This document shows, one piece after another, positions 28,370 through 37,491 of a stretch of 64,000 bases of DNA. Position numbers and translations under genes: made by a program. This DNA comes from Bradyrhizobium macuxiense (GTDB lineage Bacteria; Pseudomonadota; Alphaproteobacteria; Rhizobiales; Xanthobacteraceae), in the NCBI RefSeq assembly GCF_007993935.1, contig NZ_VITY01000014.1, forward strand, positions 1 through 64,000, in the 5' to 3' direction. The notes beneath the pieces were generated by a model, which was given only the letters and a program-made list of their open reading frames with translations, did no database searches and was not told where the DNA came from. Each line of letters starts with the position of its first letter. Within the stretch, counting starts at the first letter, position 1.

Positions 28370-28500
28370 CTTCCCCCTGAAAGGGGGAAGGTCGGGATGG
28401 GGGTCAGCCGCGGGCGATGTTGCAAGCGGTGAGAGCAGATCCCCACCCGCTTTGCTCTCACGAGCAAAGCGACCTCCCCTTTTCAAGGGGAGGTTTGAGA
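28370..28500. repeat. Inverted intergenic repeat (CCCCTTTTCAAGGGG)
   Basis: A left arm TTCCCCCTGAAAGGGGGAAG (from about 28370) and a right arm CCTCCCCTTTTCAAGGGGAGG-like palindrome near 28475 enclose about 85 bases. It fills the gap between the convergent TPR and glpD genes and may also serve as a two-way terminator. Confidence 0.6.
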
Positions 28501-28507
28501 GCCGCGC

Positions 28508-29974
28508 TCAATCCCGCTTCGCCATGAACGCCGCGAGCGCATCGCGGTCGGCTTGGGGCATGGTCAACCCGAGCTTGGAGCGGCGCCACAGCACATCGTC
28601 GGGAAAGCGCGCCCATTCCTTGCGCATGAGGTAGCGCACCTCGGCGCCAGTCAGTTCAGGACCGAAGGCGGGGCCGAGATCGGCCTTCTGTTTGGCGTCT
28701 CCCAGGACATCCCTGACGTTCAGCCCATAGGCGGCCACCAGCCGACGTGCGTGGTCCTCGTTGAGGAAACGCCAGCGGTCGCGCGCGATGTCGACCTCGG
28801 TTTCAAAACGCTGCCACGCGAATTCGCCGCCCGGCAGCGGCGCCGTTGCAGTCCAGCGCGGCCCCATCGGATAGAACCGGGTGAACTTCGAGACGGCCCG
28901 CTCGGCGCGGCGCCGCGACGTCGTGACGTCGCCGCCGAAGATCGTGAGCAGCGGCGCCTTGCCACGCCTGGAATCAAGCGACACCGCGCCATCGCGTCGA
29001 CGCCAGCGCGCGGCCGCGACGACGGAATTGGCGCCGGAGATCATTCGCAGCACATCGGCCGGGGTGATTTGCTCGCGAAAATAGCGATTGGTCGCGTCGC
29101 AGAGATAGGCGACCTCACGCACGCCCATCGTGACGATGGCGGGATCGCCCTTGAAGGCATGACTGACGCTACCGATCAGGGTGAAGTCGCGCTCGTAGGG
29201 GCTGGCGAAGATCAGCTGTCCGTCGGAGTTCTGGAACGCATAGACATTGTCGCAATCGAACAGGCGGCGCACCACGATCTGGCTGATCTGCACGGTCGCG
29301 AGCTGCGGCGCCGGCACCCGCAACACGGTCTCGGCGACGGAAGCGGTCCATGCGCCTGACGCATTGACCAGCGCCCGCGCCGTGATCACCCGCCGATAGC
29401 CGCGGTCGATCGCAACCAGCCGCCAGGTGTCACCGCGCTCGGCCCGGGTCACGCGCGCGCCGGTGCGGATCTCGGCGCCGCGCGCCGCCGCGTCGACCGC
29501 GGTGAGCACGACCAGCCGGGAATCGTCGACGACGCAGTCGGAATATTCGAACGCGGTTCCGAACGGCCGCTTCAGCGCATTGCCGACCGGATGATGGGTG
29601 ACGTCGAGGGTCGCAGAGCGCGGCAGGCCGCTGCGCGAGGCGAGATGCTCATAGAGCAGCAGCAACGACCGCAATTGCCACGGCGGCCGTTCGTCGGCAT
29701 GCGCCGGGATCGCGAAGCGCATCGGCCGCACCAGATGCGGTGCGATGCGCAGCAACACGTCGCGCTCCCTGAGCGCCCTGCGGACACGGAAGAACGCGCG
29801 CCGTTCCAGACCGGCGAGATCGCCATGGACCAGTCGCGGCGAGGCCTGCGACGCGCCGGAGCCGAGATCGCCCTGCTCCAGCAGGATCACGCGCAGGCCG
29901 CGGCCGGCCGCGTCGCGAGCCACGCTCGTGCCGTTCAGGCCACCGCCGATGATCGCGACGTCATAGTCCGCCAT
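28508..29974 (-). CDS. glpD: Glycerol-3-phosphate dehydrogenase, diverged
   Basis: This is a 488-residue FAD enzyme. The dinucleotide motif is VAIIGGGLNGTSVARDAAGR at the start, with GSGASQASPRLVHGDLAGLE after it and the C-terminal GlpD_C region (EVRYLMRKEWARFPDDVLWR). GlpD oxidises glycerol-3-phosphate to dihydroxyacetone phosphate at the membrane and passes electrons to quinone. The usual SSKLVHGGLRYLE motif is altered (SPRLVHGDLAGLE), so this may be a paralogue with changed properties. It stands alone; no glpF or glpK is nearby. Confidence 0.8.
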   Translation of the reverse strand: MADYDVAIIGGGLNGTSVARDAAGRGLRVILLEQGDLGSGASQASPRLVHGDLAGLERRAFFRVRRALRERDVLLRIAPHLVRPMRFAIPAHADERPPWQLRSLLLLYEHLASRSGLPRSATLDVTHHPVGNALKRPFGTAFEYSDCVVDDSRLVVLTAVDAAARGAEIRTGARVTRAERGDTWRLVAIDRGYRRVITARALVNASGAWTASVAETVLRVPAPQLATVQISQIVVRRLFDCDNVYAFQNSDGQLIFASPYERDFTLIGSVSHAFKGDPAIVTMGVREVAYLCDATNRYFREQITPADVLRMISGANSVVAAARWRRRDGAVSLDSRRGKAPLLTIFGGDVTTSRRRAERAVSKFTRFYPMGPRWTATAPLPGGEFAWQRFETEVDIARDRWRFLNEDHARRLVAAYGLNVRDVLGDAKQKADLGPAFGPELTGAEVRYLMRKEWARFPDDVLWRRSKLGLTMPQADRDALAAFMAKRD

Positions 29975-30037
29975 GCACGACGCCTATCGCATTTCAATGC
30001 GAACGAAATACGTGCTCGCAGAAAAAAGCATCACGCA

Positions 30038-31561
30038 TCAGCCTGCGCCAACGGAGGCGAAGAAGCCTTCCGGCCCATCGGCCTCGATCAGCTTCCTGCC
30101 TTCGATCACCCAGAACCGGTTGGCCACCGTCCGCACGAACTGGCGGTCGTGCGACACCAACAGGCAGCTGGCCTGCTGCGCCATCAGTTCCTCCTCCAGC
30201 GCCTCCTGGCCCTCGATGTCGAGGTGGTTGGTCGGCTCGTCGAGCAGATAGAAGTTCGGCTGGGTGAGCCGCAGCACCAGCATGCCGAGACGGGCCTTCT
30301 GTCCGCCCGACAGCCGCCCGATCGGACGGCCCTGCATCTCGATCGAGAGGCCGGCGCCGGCGAGCAGGCCGCGGGCCCGCTGATCGCCGACCTCGAAGCG
30401 GCGCGTCAGCATGCGCATCGGCGTGTCGCCATCCCTGAGATCGGCCAGCGCCTGGTCGCAATAGCCAAGCACCAGGGACTCGGTGGCGCGGATCTCCGCG
30501 GCCGCCGCCTCGGGGGTCTCGATCGCCAGCCGCAGCGCCGCGACGAACCGGGTCTTGCCGGCGCCGTTCGGCCCGAGCAGCGCAATCCGGTCGCCCCTGC
30601 AGATGAACTGCTGGCCGGTCCTGAACAACGGCCTGCCGTCGGGGGTGGCGATCGCAGCGTTGTTCAGCCTGATCAGGACCTTGGCGTGGGTGTCGCGGTT
30701 GGCAAGCCGGATCGTTCCTGCGGATCGCTCCATATGCGCCGGCTTCGCCGTTTCCTCCAGCCTCTCGGCGCGCTGCTTCAACTGCTTGGTCTTCGACAGC
30801 AGGAGATCGCTGCCGGAATTGATGCCGAGATTGTTGAGCTTGGCGGCCTGCTGTCGCAGCTGCCGGACGGTCTTCATGTCGCGCTGATAGCGCCGCTCGT
30901 CCGAGGCATCGAATTCGTCGACCGCCGCCCGCGCCGCGGTGTAGGGCAACGCGAACAGCTGCGACCGTTCCGGGCGCAGGAACAGCGTCCGGTTGGTGGT
31001 CGCGTCGAGGAAGGCGCGGTCGTGGCTTGCGATCACCACCGGCATCTCGCGCGGCAGCGCGTTCAGCCAAACCTCGAGCCGGGCGATCTTGGCGAGGTCG
31101 AGATGGTTGGTCGGCTCGTCGAGCAGCAACACGTCCGGCTCGGTCACCAGCACGCGGGCGAGCAGCGCAAGCCGCAGCCAGCCCCCGCTCAGCTGCCCGA
31201 GCGGCCGCGCCCACAGTTCCTCGGGCACCTCGAGCGATTGCAGGGCGACGTCGACCCGCCAGCCTTCGCTGCCGCGTTGCTCGCCGGGCAGCGCGTCAAG
31301 GACGGCGGCATGGAACGCCGTGTCCAGCAAGCCCAGTGGCGCATCCTGCGCGACATGGCCGACGGTCAGGCCGCGCGCGCGGGTGATGTCGCCTTCATTG
31401 GGCTCCACCGCGCCGGTGATACAGCGGAGCAGCGTGGACTTGCCGCGGCCATTGGCGGCCACGAGGCCAATCCGGTCGCCGGCATTGACGACGAAATTCA
31501 GTTCGGAAAACAGCGGCGCGTTCAGCGTCACGCCGAGATTGCGTACATTGATGAGGGACAC
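30038..31561 (-). CDS. ABC-F family ATPase
   Basis: This 507-residue protein has two ABC domains and no membrane segment. First: AANGRGKST, LGQLSGGWLRLALLARVL, VLLLDEPTNHLDL. Second: LGPNGAGKT, LSGGQKARL, YLLDEPTNHLDIEG. The linker between them (about 210-320) is Arg/Gln-rich and helical. ABC-F proteins act on the ribosome as translation factors or antibiotic protection factors. The GTG at 31561 is chosen because it gives the usual start VSLINVRNLGVTLNAP; an upstream in-frame ATG has no ribosome binding site. Which ABC-F group it belongs to is not clear. Confidence 0.85.
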   Translation of the reverse strand: MSLINVRNLGVTLNAPLFSELNFVVNAGDRIGLVAANGRGKSTLLRCITGAVEPNEGDITRARGLTVGHVAQDAPLGLLDTAFHAAVLDALPGEQRGSEGWRVDVALQSLEVPEELWARPLGQLSGGWLRLALLARVLVTEPDVLLLDEPTNHLDLAKIARLEVWLNALPREMPVVIASHDRAFLDATTNRTLFLRPERSQLFALPYTAARAAVDEFDASDERRYQRDMKTVRQLRQQAAKLNNLGINSGSDLLLSKTKQLKQRAERLEETAKPAHMERSAGTIRLANRDTHAKVLIRLNNAAIATPDGRPLFRTGQQFICRGDRIALLGPNGAGKTRFVAALRLAIETPEAAAAEIRATESLVLGYCDQALADLRDGDTPMRMLTRRFEVGDQRARGLLAGAGLSIEMQGRPIGRLSGGQKARLGMLVLRLTQPNFYLLDEPTNHLDIEGQEALEEELMAQQASCLLVSHDRQFVRTVANRFWVIEGRKLIEADGPEGFFASVGAG

Positions 31562-31930
31562 GATCAATTCTCTGGTCTTGCCGGCGATCACGACATCCCC
31601 GGGCATGCCTGCATGCCCTTGGGCATCCAGCCATCGGATGTGCGTGTCGAAGCGCGGCGAGGGATTTGAGTGCAGGCACGAACGCTCAAACGTTCGACGC
31701 CGCACGGCCACGAAGGGCAGACCAGGAAGAGATTTTAGGCGAGTTTCCGGTCAGCCCTGCAAACGCATTTGCAGGGCGTTGACGGGCCACGCTTGAGGTG
31801 GGGATCGTTATATCGCGCCACGACGTAGCCCTCCTTTCTCGGCCGAAATGATGTGGTGCTTCGACGGTAACCGGACGTGCAACGGATGGCAAGCGCAGCC
31901 GGCGGAGCCGCCCTAACGGTTCAGGCCAGT
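31562..31930. other. Gap between ABC-F and GGDEF-EAL genes
   Basis: No gene is seen. A perfect 9-bp hairpin CCCTGCAAA/TTTGCAGGG with a four-base loop lies at 31755-31776, about 200 bases upstream of the ABC-F start. It has no T run and may be a chance or repeat-derived palindrome. The promoter of the ABC-F gene should lie here. Confidence 0.45.
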
Positions 31931-34618
31931 TTACCCGGCTCGACGCACGGATTCCGCCAGGTGGTCGCCGCCGACCAGCGCGGCAAATTGACCGATCGGG
32001 GCCGGCCGGCCGATCAGATAGCCCTGAACCGCATCGCAGCCCTCTTCGGCGAGGAAGGCGAGCTGCGCCTCGGTCTCGACACCTTCGGCGACGATCGACA
32101 TTTCGAGGCCATGGCCGAGATCGATCACCGCGCGCACGATCGCGGCCGATTGCGGATTGCGGCCGAGATTGATGACGAAGGCGCGGTCGATCTTGATCTT
32201 GTCGAACGGAAACGCCTGCAGATAGCTCAGCGAGGAATAGCCGCTGCCGAAATCGTCCATCGAGATGCGGACGCCGAGCGCCTTCAGCCGCCGCAGCAGC
32301 GACAGGCCGCGGTCGAAATCCTCGATCAGCACGCCTTCGGTGATTTCGAGCTCGAGGCGGTCGGGCGTCAGCCCGGTCTCGAGCAGGATCGAATGGACGA
32401 GGCCGACGAGGTCGCCATGAGTGAATTGCGCCGGTGACAGGTTGACCGCGACCTGCATCGGCACCGCCCAGGAGGCCGCCTCGCGGCAGGCTTCGCGCAG
32501 GATCCATTCGCCCATCTCGACGATCAGGCCGCTTTCTTCCGCCAGCGGAATGAAGTCGCCGGGCGGCACGAAGCCGCGCACCGGATGGTGCCAGCGCGCC
32601 AGCGCCTCGAAACCGATGATCTTGCTGCCCGCAACGCTCGGGCCCGCGGCAGCCTGCGGCTGGTAGTAGAGCGACAATTCGCCGTTCTTGATCGCGACCG
32701 ACAATTCCTGGTGCAGCACGCGGCGATCGCGGATCTGCTGGTCCATCTCGGGCTCGAAGATCGAGATCGTGCCGCGCGACTTCGCCTTGGCGCGGAACAG
32801 CGCCGCGCCGGAATTGGCTAGCAGCGAGGCCGCGTCGGATCCATTATGCGGGAACACGGCGATCCCGGCGGTGAGCCCGGTGCGCACCGATTTGCCGTCG
32901 ATCGCGAAATCCTCACCCAACGCCTCGGCGGCCTGCTCGGCCAGCGCAATGCCGGCGACAGGCTGCTGGCCGTCGATGATGAGGCCGAATTCGTCGCCGG
33001 ACAGCCGCGCCACCACGCCGCCGCGCGCCACGGTCTGCAAACGCTGCGCGACCTCGATCAGCACCTTGTCGCCCATCGCATGGCCGTAGACGTCGTTGAT
33101 CTCCTTCAGCCCGTCGAGGTCGACGCAGAGCACGGCGAACTCCTCGTCGGTGCCGTCGCAGGCCTCGATCATCTGGGTCAGCGCCTGCAGGAAGGCGGCG
33201 CGGTTCGGCAGATCGGTCAGGCCGTCATGATAGGCCATGTGCGCCATGCGCGACTCGGTCTGGCGCCGGTCGGTGACGTCCTCATGGGTCTTGATCAGAT
33301 ATTGCGGCTCGCCACCGTCATCGAGCACGGTCATCCGGCGGGTCAGGAACAGCCGCAGACCATCCTTGGTCGAGATCGGGTGCTCCTCGGCGATCATGCT
33401 GCGCTTCCGGATCGCGGCCTCGTCGCGGGCGATGATCAGCTTGGCTTCGCGCGCGTTGAAGATGTCGGACGCGGTGAGGCCGGCGGCATCCTCGCGGCGG
33501 CGGTTGAGGATCGTCTCGGCGCTGCGGTTGGCCAGGAGGTAGCGGCCGTCGCTGACGCGCTGCACGATCAGCGAGACCGGGATGTTGTCGACCACGAGCT
33601 CGAGGAATTTCTTGTTGTTCTCGAGCTCGCGCGACAGCGAGCGGCGGTCGGTGACGTCCTCGAACAGCGCGATCAGGAACTCCGGTTCGCCGGCCTCGTT
33701 GCGGGCGATCACCCGGTTCGACGCCAGGATGCGCTTCTCGGTACCGCGTTCGACGAAGAATTCGCTGCGGTGATAGCCCTCCGGCGCGTCCAGCGCCGCG
33801 CGGTCGGCCGTGTCGATGCTGAGCGCGGTCTCGGGACGGAATATCTCGTCGGCGCGCTTGCCGACGATGTGATCGCGCGAGAACCGCGAGAAGCGCTCGA
33901 ATGCGCGGTTGGCGAAGATGTAGCGACCGTCCTCGATGTTCTTGGCCGCGACGCAGACCGGGACGTTGTCGAGCACGGATTCGAGGAACTGGGTGGTCGA
34001 GGCCAGCTTGCGCGACAGCTTGCGCTGGTCGGTGCAATCGAGATGGGTCGCGACCGAGCCGCCGTTCGGCAGCGGAAAATATTTCACCAGCACCGACTTG
34101 CCGCCCGGCAGTTCGGTGACCAGCCCCTCGGGCTCTGCGGCCCTGGCAAAGAAATCGTCGACGCTGACGTCGAGCACGCCGCGATCGCGGCGCAGCTCCA
34201 GCAGTTCGGTGCCGGTCATGTGGCGCCTGATGTCGGCGCGCGACAGGCCGTAGATGTCGAGATAGCGGTCGTTGCAGAACACGATGCGCTCCTGCGCATC
34301 GGTCATCACCACGCCCTGGTTCAGATGGTTGAGGGCCGAGGACACGAAGGCGTTGCGCCGCAATTGCGCGCGCTTGGCCTTGCGCAGGGCGGAGAGCACC
34401 CAGAGCCCAACCGCGCCGAGGAAGGAGGCAACCACCACGCTGCCGATCAGGAGCTCCCAGACCACGCCGGGATCGAGGTCACCGAGATAGCTCGAGGGCG
34501 CGAAGGCGGCGGAGGCGGCGCGGGCAGCGCCGAACGGCACGACGGCGGCGATCAGGCAAAGGACCGCCCTTGCCGGAATCGAATTCTTCCCGCCCCCCTG
34601 CCACTTCCTGCCAGCCAT
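31931..34618 (-). CDS. PAS-GGDEF-EAL signalling protein
   Basis: This 895-residue membrane protein has two N-terminal hydrophobic segments (around 15-35 and 52-75), then three PAS domains (roughly 85-190, 205-325, 330-450). A GGDEF domain follows at about 455-620 and an EAL domain at about 630-880. The diguanylate cyclase motif reads SGDEF instead of GGDEF. The phosphodiesterase part is complete: EALARW, MDDFGSGYSSLSYL, IKIDRAFV and AEGVETEAQL. It probably breaks down cyclic di-GMP, with the GGDEF domain active or regulatory. The partners are not evident from the neighbours. Confidence 0.9.
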   Translation of the reverse strand: MAGRKWQGGGKNSIPARAVLCLIAAVVPFGAARAASAAFAPSSYLGDLDPGVVWELLIGSVVVASFLGAVGLWVLSALRKAKRAQLRRNAFVSSALNHLNQGVVMTDAQERIVFCNDRYLDIYGLSRADIRRHMTGTELLELRRDRGVLDVSVDDFFARAAEPEGLVTELPGGKSVLVKYFPLPNGGSVATHLDCTDQRKLSRKLASTTQFLESVLDNVPVCVAAKNIEDGRYIFANRAFERFSRFSRDHIVGKRADEIFRPETALSIDTADRAALDAPEGYHRSEFFVERGTEKRILASNRVIARNEAGEPEFLIALFEDVTDRRSLSRELENNKKFLELVVDNIPVSLIVQRVSDGRYLLANRSAETILNRRREDAAGLTASDIFNAREAKLIIARDEAAIRKRSMIAEEHPISTKDGLRLFLTRRMTVLDDGGEPQYLIKTHEDVTDRRQTESRMAHMAYHDGLTDLPNRAAFLQALTQMIEACDGTDEEFAVLCVDLDGLKEINDVYGHAMGDKVLIEVAQRLQTVARGGVVARLSGDEFGLIIDGQQPVAGIALAEQAAEALGEDFAIDGKSVRTGLTAGIAVFPHNGSDAASLLANSGAALFRAKAKSRGTISIFEPEMDQQIRDRRVLHQELSVAIKNGELSLYYQPQAAAGPSVAGSKIIGFEALARWHHPVRGFVPPGDFIPLAEESGLIVEMGEWILREACREAASWAVPMQVAVNLSPAQFTHGDLVGLVHSILLETGLTPDRLELEITEGVLIEDFDRGLSLLRRLKALGVRISMDDFGSGYSSLSYLQAFPFDKIKIDRAFVINLGRNPQSAAIVRAVIDLGHGLEMSIVAEGVETEAQLAFLAEEGCDAVQGYLIGRPAPIGQFAALVGGDHLAESVRRAG

Positions 34619-34876
34619 CGATCACCCGCGGATTTCCCGGGCGAGTGTCCGGCTCCGGCGGTTTGGATCGGGTAAACGCGTACGGATGCAACGGGACAAT
34701 GCGAGTTAATTTACGGCAATTGCCCTGACATGATTAATGCTCCACTAACGCGGCATGGCTCCCCGACAATTTGAGATGGCCCAACCACTTGCCCGGAACG
34801 CGCGGATCGGCTGAACGATGTTGGCGGCCATCGCCAGGGCGTGGCTGCGGGGAAATATTCGGACCTGAAGGACGTG

Positions 34877-35980
34877 ATGGACAGGGTTGATTGCGTGATC
34901 GTCGGTGCGGGGGTGATCGGCCTCGCCGTGGCGCGCCGGCTGGCACAGGCCGGCCGCGAAGTGATTGTGATCGAGGAGGCTGATGCGATCGGCACGGTGA
35001 CCTCGTCGCGAAACAGCGAGGTGATCCACGCCGGGATCTACTACAAGGCCGGCAGCCTGATGGCGCGGATGTGCGTCAGCGGCAAGCGGGCGCTCTACCG
35101 CTACTGCGCCGACCACGGCATCCCGCACAAGAACTGCGGCAAGCTGATCGTTGCCACCACACCTGCCGAGACCGAGAAACTGCAGTCGATCCGGGCCCAT
35201 GCCGCGGCCAACGGCGTCGACGACATGCAGCTGTTGTCCGGCGAGGCGGCACGCGCGCTGGAGCCGGCGCTGAACTGCGACGCGGCGCTGCTGTCGCCCT
35301 CGACCGGGATCATCGACAGCCATGCCTACATGCTGGCGCTGCGCGGCGACGCCGAGGCGGCCGGGGCGGCGTTCGCCTTCCATACGCCGCTGCTCCACGC
35401 CAGGGCGACGGCCAACGGGTTCGAGATCGAAGCCGGCGGCGCAGCGCCCATGACGCTCGCCTGCGATCTGCTGGTCAATGCCGCCGGCCTCGGCGCGACG
35501 GCGGTCGCGCGCAGCGTCGAGGGCATGCCGATCGAATTGATTCCAACGGCTTATTTGGCCAAGGGCAATTACTTCAGCTGCAGCGCCAGGGCGCCGTTCT
35601 CGCGCCTGATCTATCCGGTTCCCGAGCCCGGCGGACTCGGCGTGCACCTGACGCTCGACATGGCCGGACAGGCACGGTTCGGCCCCGACGTCGAGTGGAT
35701 CGATCACATCGATTATGCGGTCGATCCGGCCCGGGCCGAGCGGTTCTATCCGGCGATCCGGAAATACTGGCCGACCCTGCCGGATGGCGCGCTGATGCCG
35801 AGCTATTCAGGAATCCGGCCCAAGATCGTGCCGCCGGCGGTGGCAACCCAGGATTTCCTGATCCAGGGACCAGCCGATCACGGCGTCGCCGGCCTGATCA
35901 ACCTGTTCGGGATCGAGTCACCAGGGCTGACATCGTCGCTCGCGGTCGCCGACCATGTCGGCGCGCTGGCGCAGGTCTGA
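34877..35980 (+). CDS. FAD oxidoreductase, L-2-hydroxyglutarate oxidase-like
   Basis: This 367-residue flavoprotein begins MDRVDCVIVGAGVIGLAVAR, a clean FAD-binding Rossmann motif. It also has the DAO/L2HGDH-type stretch TSSRNSEVIHAGIYYKAGSL and a CGKLIVATT segment. The overall order fits L-2-hydroxyglutarate oxidase (LhgO/L2HGDH), which recycles L-2-hydroxyglutarate to 2-oxoglutarate; another 2-hydroxyacid is possible. The ATG at 34877 is preferred to a GTG 36 bases earlier. It stands alone. Confidence 0.8.
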   Translation: MDRVDCVIVGAGVIGLAVARRLAQAGREVIVIEEADAIGTVTSSRNSEVIHAGIYYKAGSLMARMCVSGKRALYRYCADHGIPHKNCGKLIVATTPAETEKLQSIRAHAAANGVDDMQLLSGEAARALEPALNCDAALLSPSTGIIDSHAYMLALRGDAEAAGAAFAFHTPLLHARATANGFEIEAGGAAPMTLACDLLVNAAGLGATAVARSVEGMPIELIPTAYLAKGNYFSCSARAPFSRLIYPVPEPGGLGVHLTLDMAGQARFGPDVEWIDHIDYAVDPARAERFYPAIRKYWPTLPDGALMPSYSGIRPKIVPPAVATQDFLIQGPADHGVAGLINLFGIESPGLTSSLAVADHVGALAQV

Positions 35981-36072
35981 GCAAATGCAGCATGGCCCCC
36001 GGGGGACGCGCGCTTTGGCGCTCATCCCTCGGTGAAAGGCCAGATTATTTGCGAATTTACAGGGGGACCGGC

Positions 36073-36258
36073 TTAGTGGACCGTGTCGTCGGCGGAAAGT
36101 CTCAACCGCTCGATTTGATCCTTGACCATCAGCTTGCGGCGCTTCAGCTCGCAAATATGCAGGTCGTCTACTGAGGGGTGAACGAGCGCTTCATGCAGTT
36201 CGTTCTCGAGTATTTTGTGTTTACGCTCCAGCTCAACGAGATGGGCCTGTATCGCCAT
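36073..36258 (-). CDS. DUF465 (YdcH-type) small protein
   Basis: This 61-residue helical protein has the DUF465 pattern: HLVELERKHKILENELHEAL, a short link with PSVDD, and a second helix ELKRRKLMVKDQIERL. It probably forms an antiparallel coiled-coil hairpin. The molecular role of DUF465 is unknown. It is divergent from a second DUF465 gene 240 bases away. Confidence 0.85.
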   Translation of the reverse strand: MAIQAHLVELERKHKILENELHEALVHPSVDDLHICELKRRKLMVKDQIERLRLSADDTVH

Positions 36259-36498
36259 TGCGAACTCTCCTCGGTGCGTTAAACCTCAGGTTCGATCCGG
36301 ACTCCTGAGTGTACACAAGTGGGCGGCGCTGTCGATGGGGGACGCGAAATGCCGCACGCACTCATTTCGGTTTATCTGTAACCAATCGTGATTGTGGAAC
36401 CGGTTCGGCTTGCGCGGCGCGCGCGCAGGGAGGATATTCCGGTAAGCGGCTGCTTCGGCCGCAACAACCTCATCGTGCTTACCAGTTAATACACAACC

Positions 36499-36705
36499 AT
36501 GAACGATCAGGATGAGCGCGAACTCCTCGCCGAGCTTGCGCGTCTGCAACAAGAGCACCGCGACCTCGATGCCGCGATCGACGCGCTGCATCAGTCGCCA
36601 GCGCCGGATCTCCTGATGCTGCAGCGCTTGAAGAAGCGGAAGCTGCAATTGCGCGACCGCATCGCCTTCATCGAAGATCAGATCACGCCCGACATCATCG
36701 CCTGA
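36499..36705 (+). CDS. DUF465 (YdcH-type) small protein
   Basis: This 68-residue protein has the same two-helix DUF465 layout as the divergent gene at 36073-36258: ELARLQQEHRDLDAAIDALH, then LQRLKKRKLQLRDRIAFIED. The two are paralogues but not close in sequence. Two dispersed bases of ribosome binding signal only precede the ATG, so the start is by homology. Confidence 0.85.
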   Translation: MNDQDERELLAELARLQQEHRDLDAAIDALHQSPAPDLLMLQRLKKRKLQLRDRIAFIEDQITPDIIA

Positions 36706-36886
36706 CGCGCGCCGCTGGGTGCGGCGGCCCGCCGGTTCAGGTCGGCCCGTGGGTTTTCCCCGTCATCCACAGCGCCTCGTTGGCTTCACGTTCGCGGCAA
36801 CGGACGCGTGCGCGGTTTTCGCCGCTTGACTCCAAAAGAACAAAATAAGAACATTCCAGCCGCCAGCCATCAGAGGGAGTTTCGCC

Positions 36887-37096
36887 ATGTCCGCACCGCC
36901 GTCCCTGCCCGAGCACACCCACTACGAGAAGGCCTGCGATCAGGCGATCGCGATGTGCGACGGCAACCTGCGCAGCACCATCAAGGCGCTGATCATGGCA
37001 AACGAGTATCTGGAAGCCGAGCTCGAGGAATTGCAGGCCGCGATCACGGCCGGCTGCGTGCCGGCGCGAAGCCATGCGGCAAGCGACGCCGCCTGA
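36887..37096 (+). CDS. Small protein of unknown function
   Basis: This 69-residue protein carries HTHYEKACDQAIAMCDGNLR and a helix MANEYLEAELEELQAAI. It looks like a real gene: AGAGGGAG lies about nine bases upstream and codon use is typical. I recognise no named domain. It is the first of two small genes in line. Confidence 0.7.
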   Translation: MSAPPSLPEHTHYEKACDQAIAMCDGNLRSTIKALIMANEYLEAELEELQAAITAGCVPARSHAASDAA

Positions 37097-37137
37097 TCCT
37101 TGCCCTGACCTTGGCCTGACCTTCACGGAGCACAGCA

Positions 37138-37389
37138 ATGGCGGACGTGACCTATTACGTGGCACTGCCCTTCATGCAGGACGACGACGGCACGCCGGTC
37201 GCCGGCAGCGCCGAGGAATGCCAGAGCTCGGCGATCGCGCTGCGCCGGGCGGAGACGATGTCGCGGATGCCCGGCAGCATCGGCGCCGTCGCGTTCAGCC
37301 GCACCGGCGATCCCGCGATCGGCGAATTCGGCGATGCCAAGCTGCTCCGCGCTTACGGCAATGTGCCGGAAGATCTCAGCGCGCTGTAA
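37138..37389 (+). CDS. Small protein of unknown function
   Basis: This 83-residue protein starts MADVTYYVALPFMQDDDGTP and has a central segment AIALRRAETMSRMPGSIGAV. It has no recognised domain, signal or membrane segment. It starts 41 bases after the previous small gene, with CACGGAG before the ATG, so the two are likely co-transcribed. The look is of a small conserved cytosolic protein. Confidence 0.7.
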   Translation: MADVTYYVALPFMQDDDGTPVAGSAEECQSSAIALRRAETMSRMPGSIGAVAFSRTGDPAIGEFGDAKLLRAYGNVPEDLSAL

Positions 37390-37437
37390 TCTCTCAAGCG
37401 CGATGGGATCGGCTCGAATCATCGTTGCGCCTTTGCT

Positions 37438-37491
37438 TGAGCATGATCTTTTTCGGAAAACCGCTGCTCACTTTTCCGGATCATGCTCTAG
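37438..37491. repeat. Palindromic repeat (GAGCATGATC...GATCATGCTC)
   Basis: The inverted arms GAGCATGATC and GATCATGCTC flank an inner TTTTTCGGAAAA and TTTTCCGG part. The right end CTAG includes the TAG stop codon of the GGDEF gene. This is one of the TAGAGC-ended repeat families also present at 40043-40145 and 63006-63100. Confidence 0.75.

Noticed and set aside
29591..31669. Plus-strand frame of nearly 700 codons opposite glpD and the ABC-F gene
   Set aside because: It runs across two real genes and their gap. Both genes have clear catalytic motifs on the minus strand.
31755..31776. Attenuator for the ABC-F gene
   Set aside because: Some ABC-F genes have attenuators, but there is only one isolated hairpin, without T run, leader frame or competing arm.
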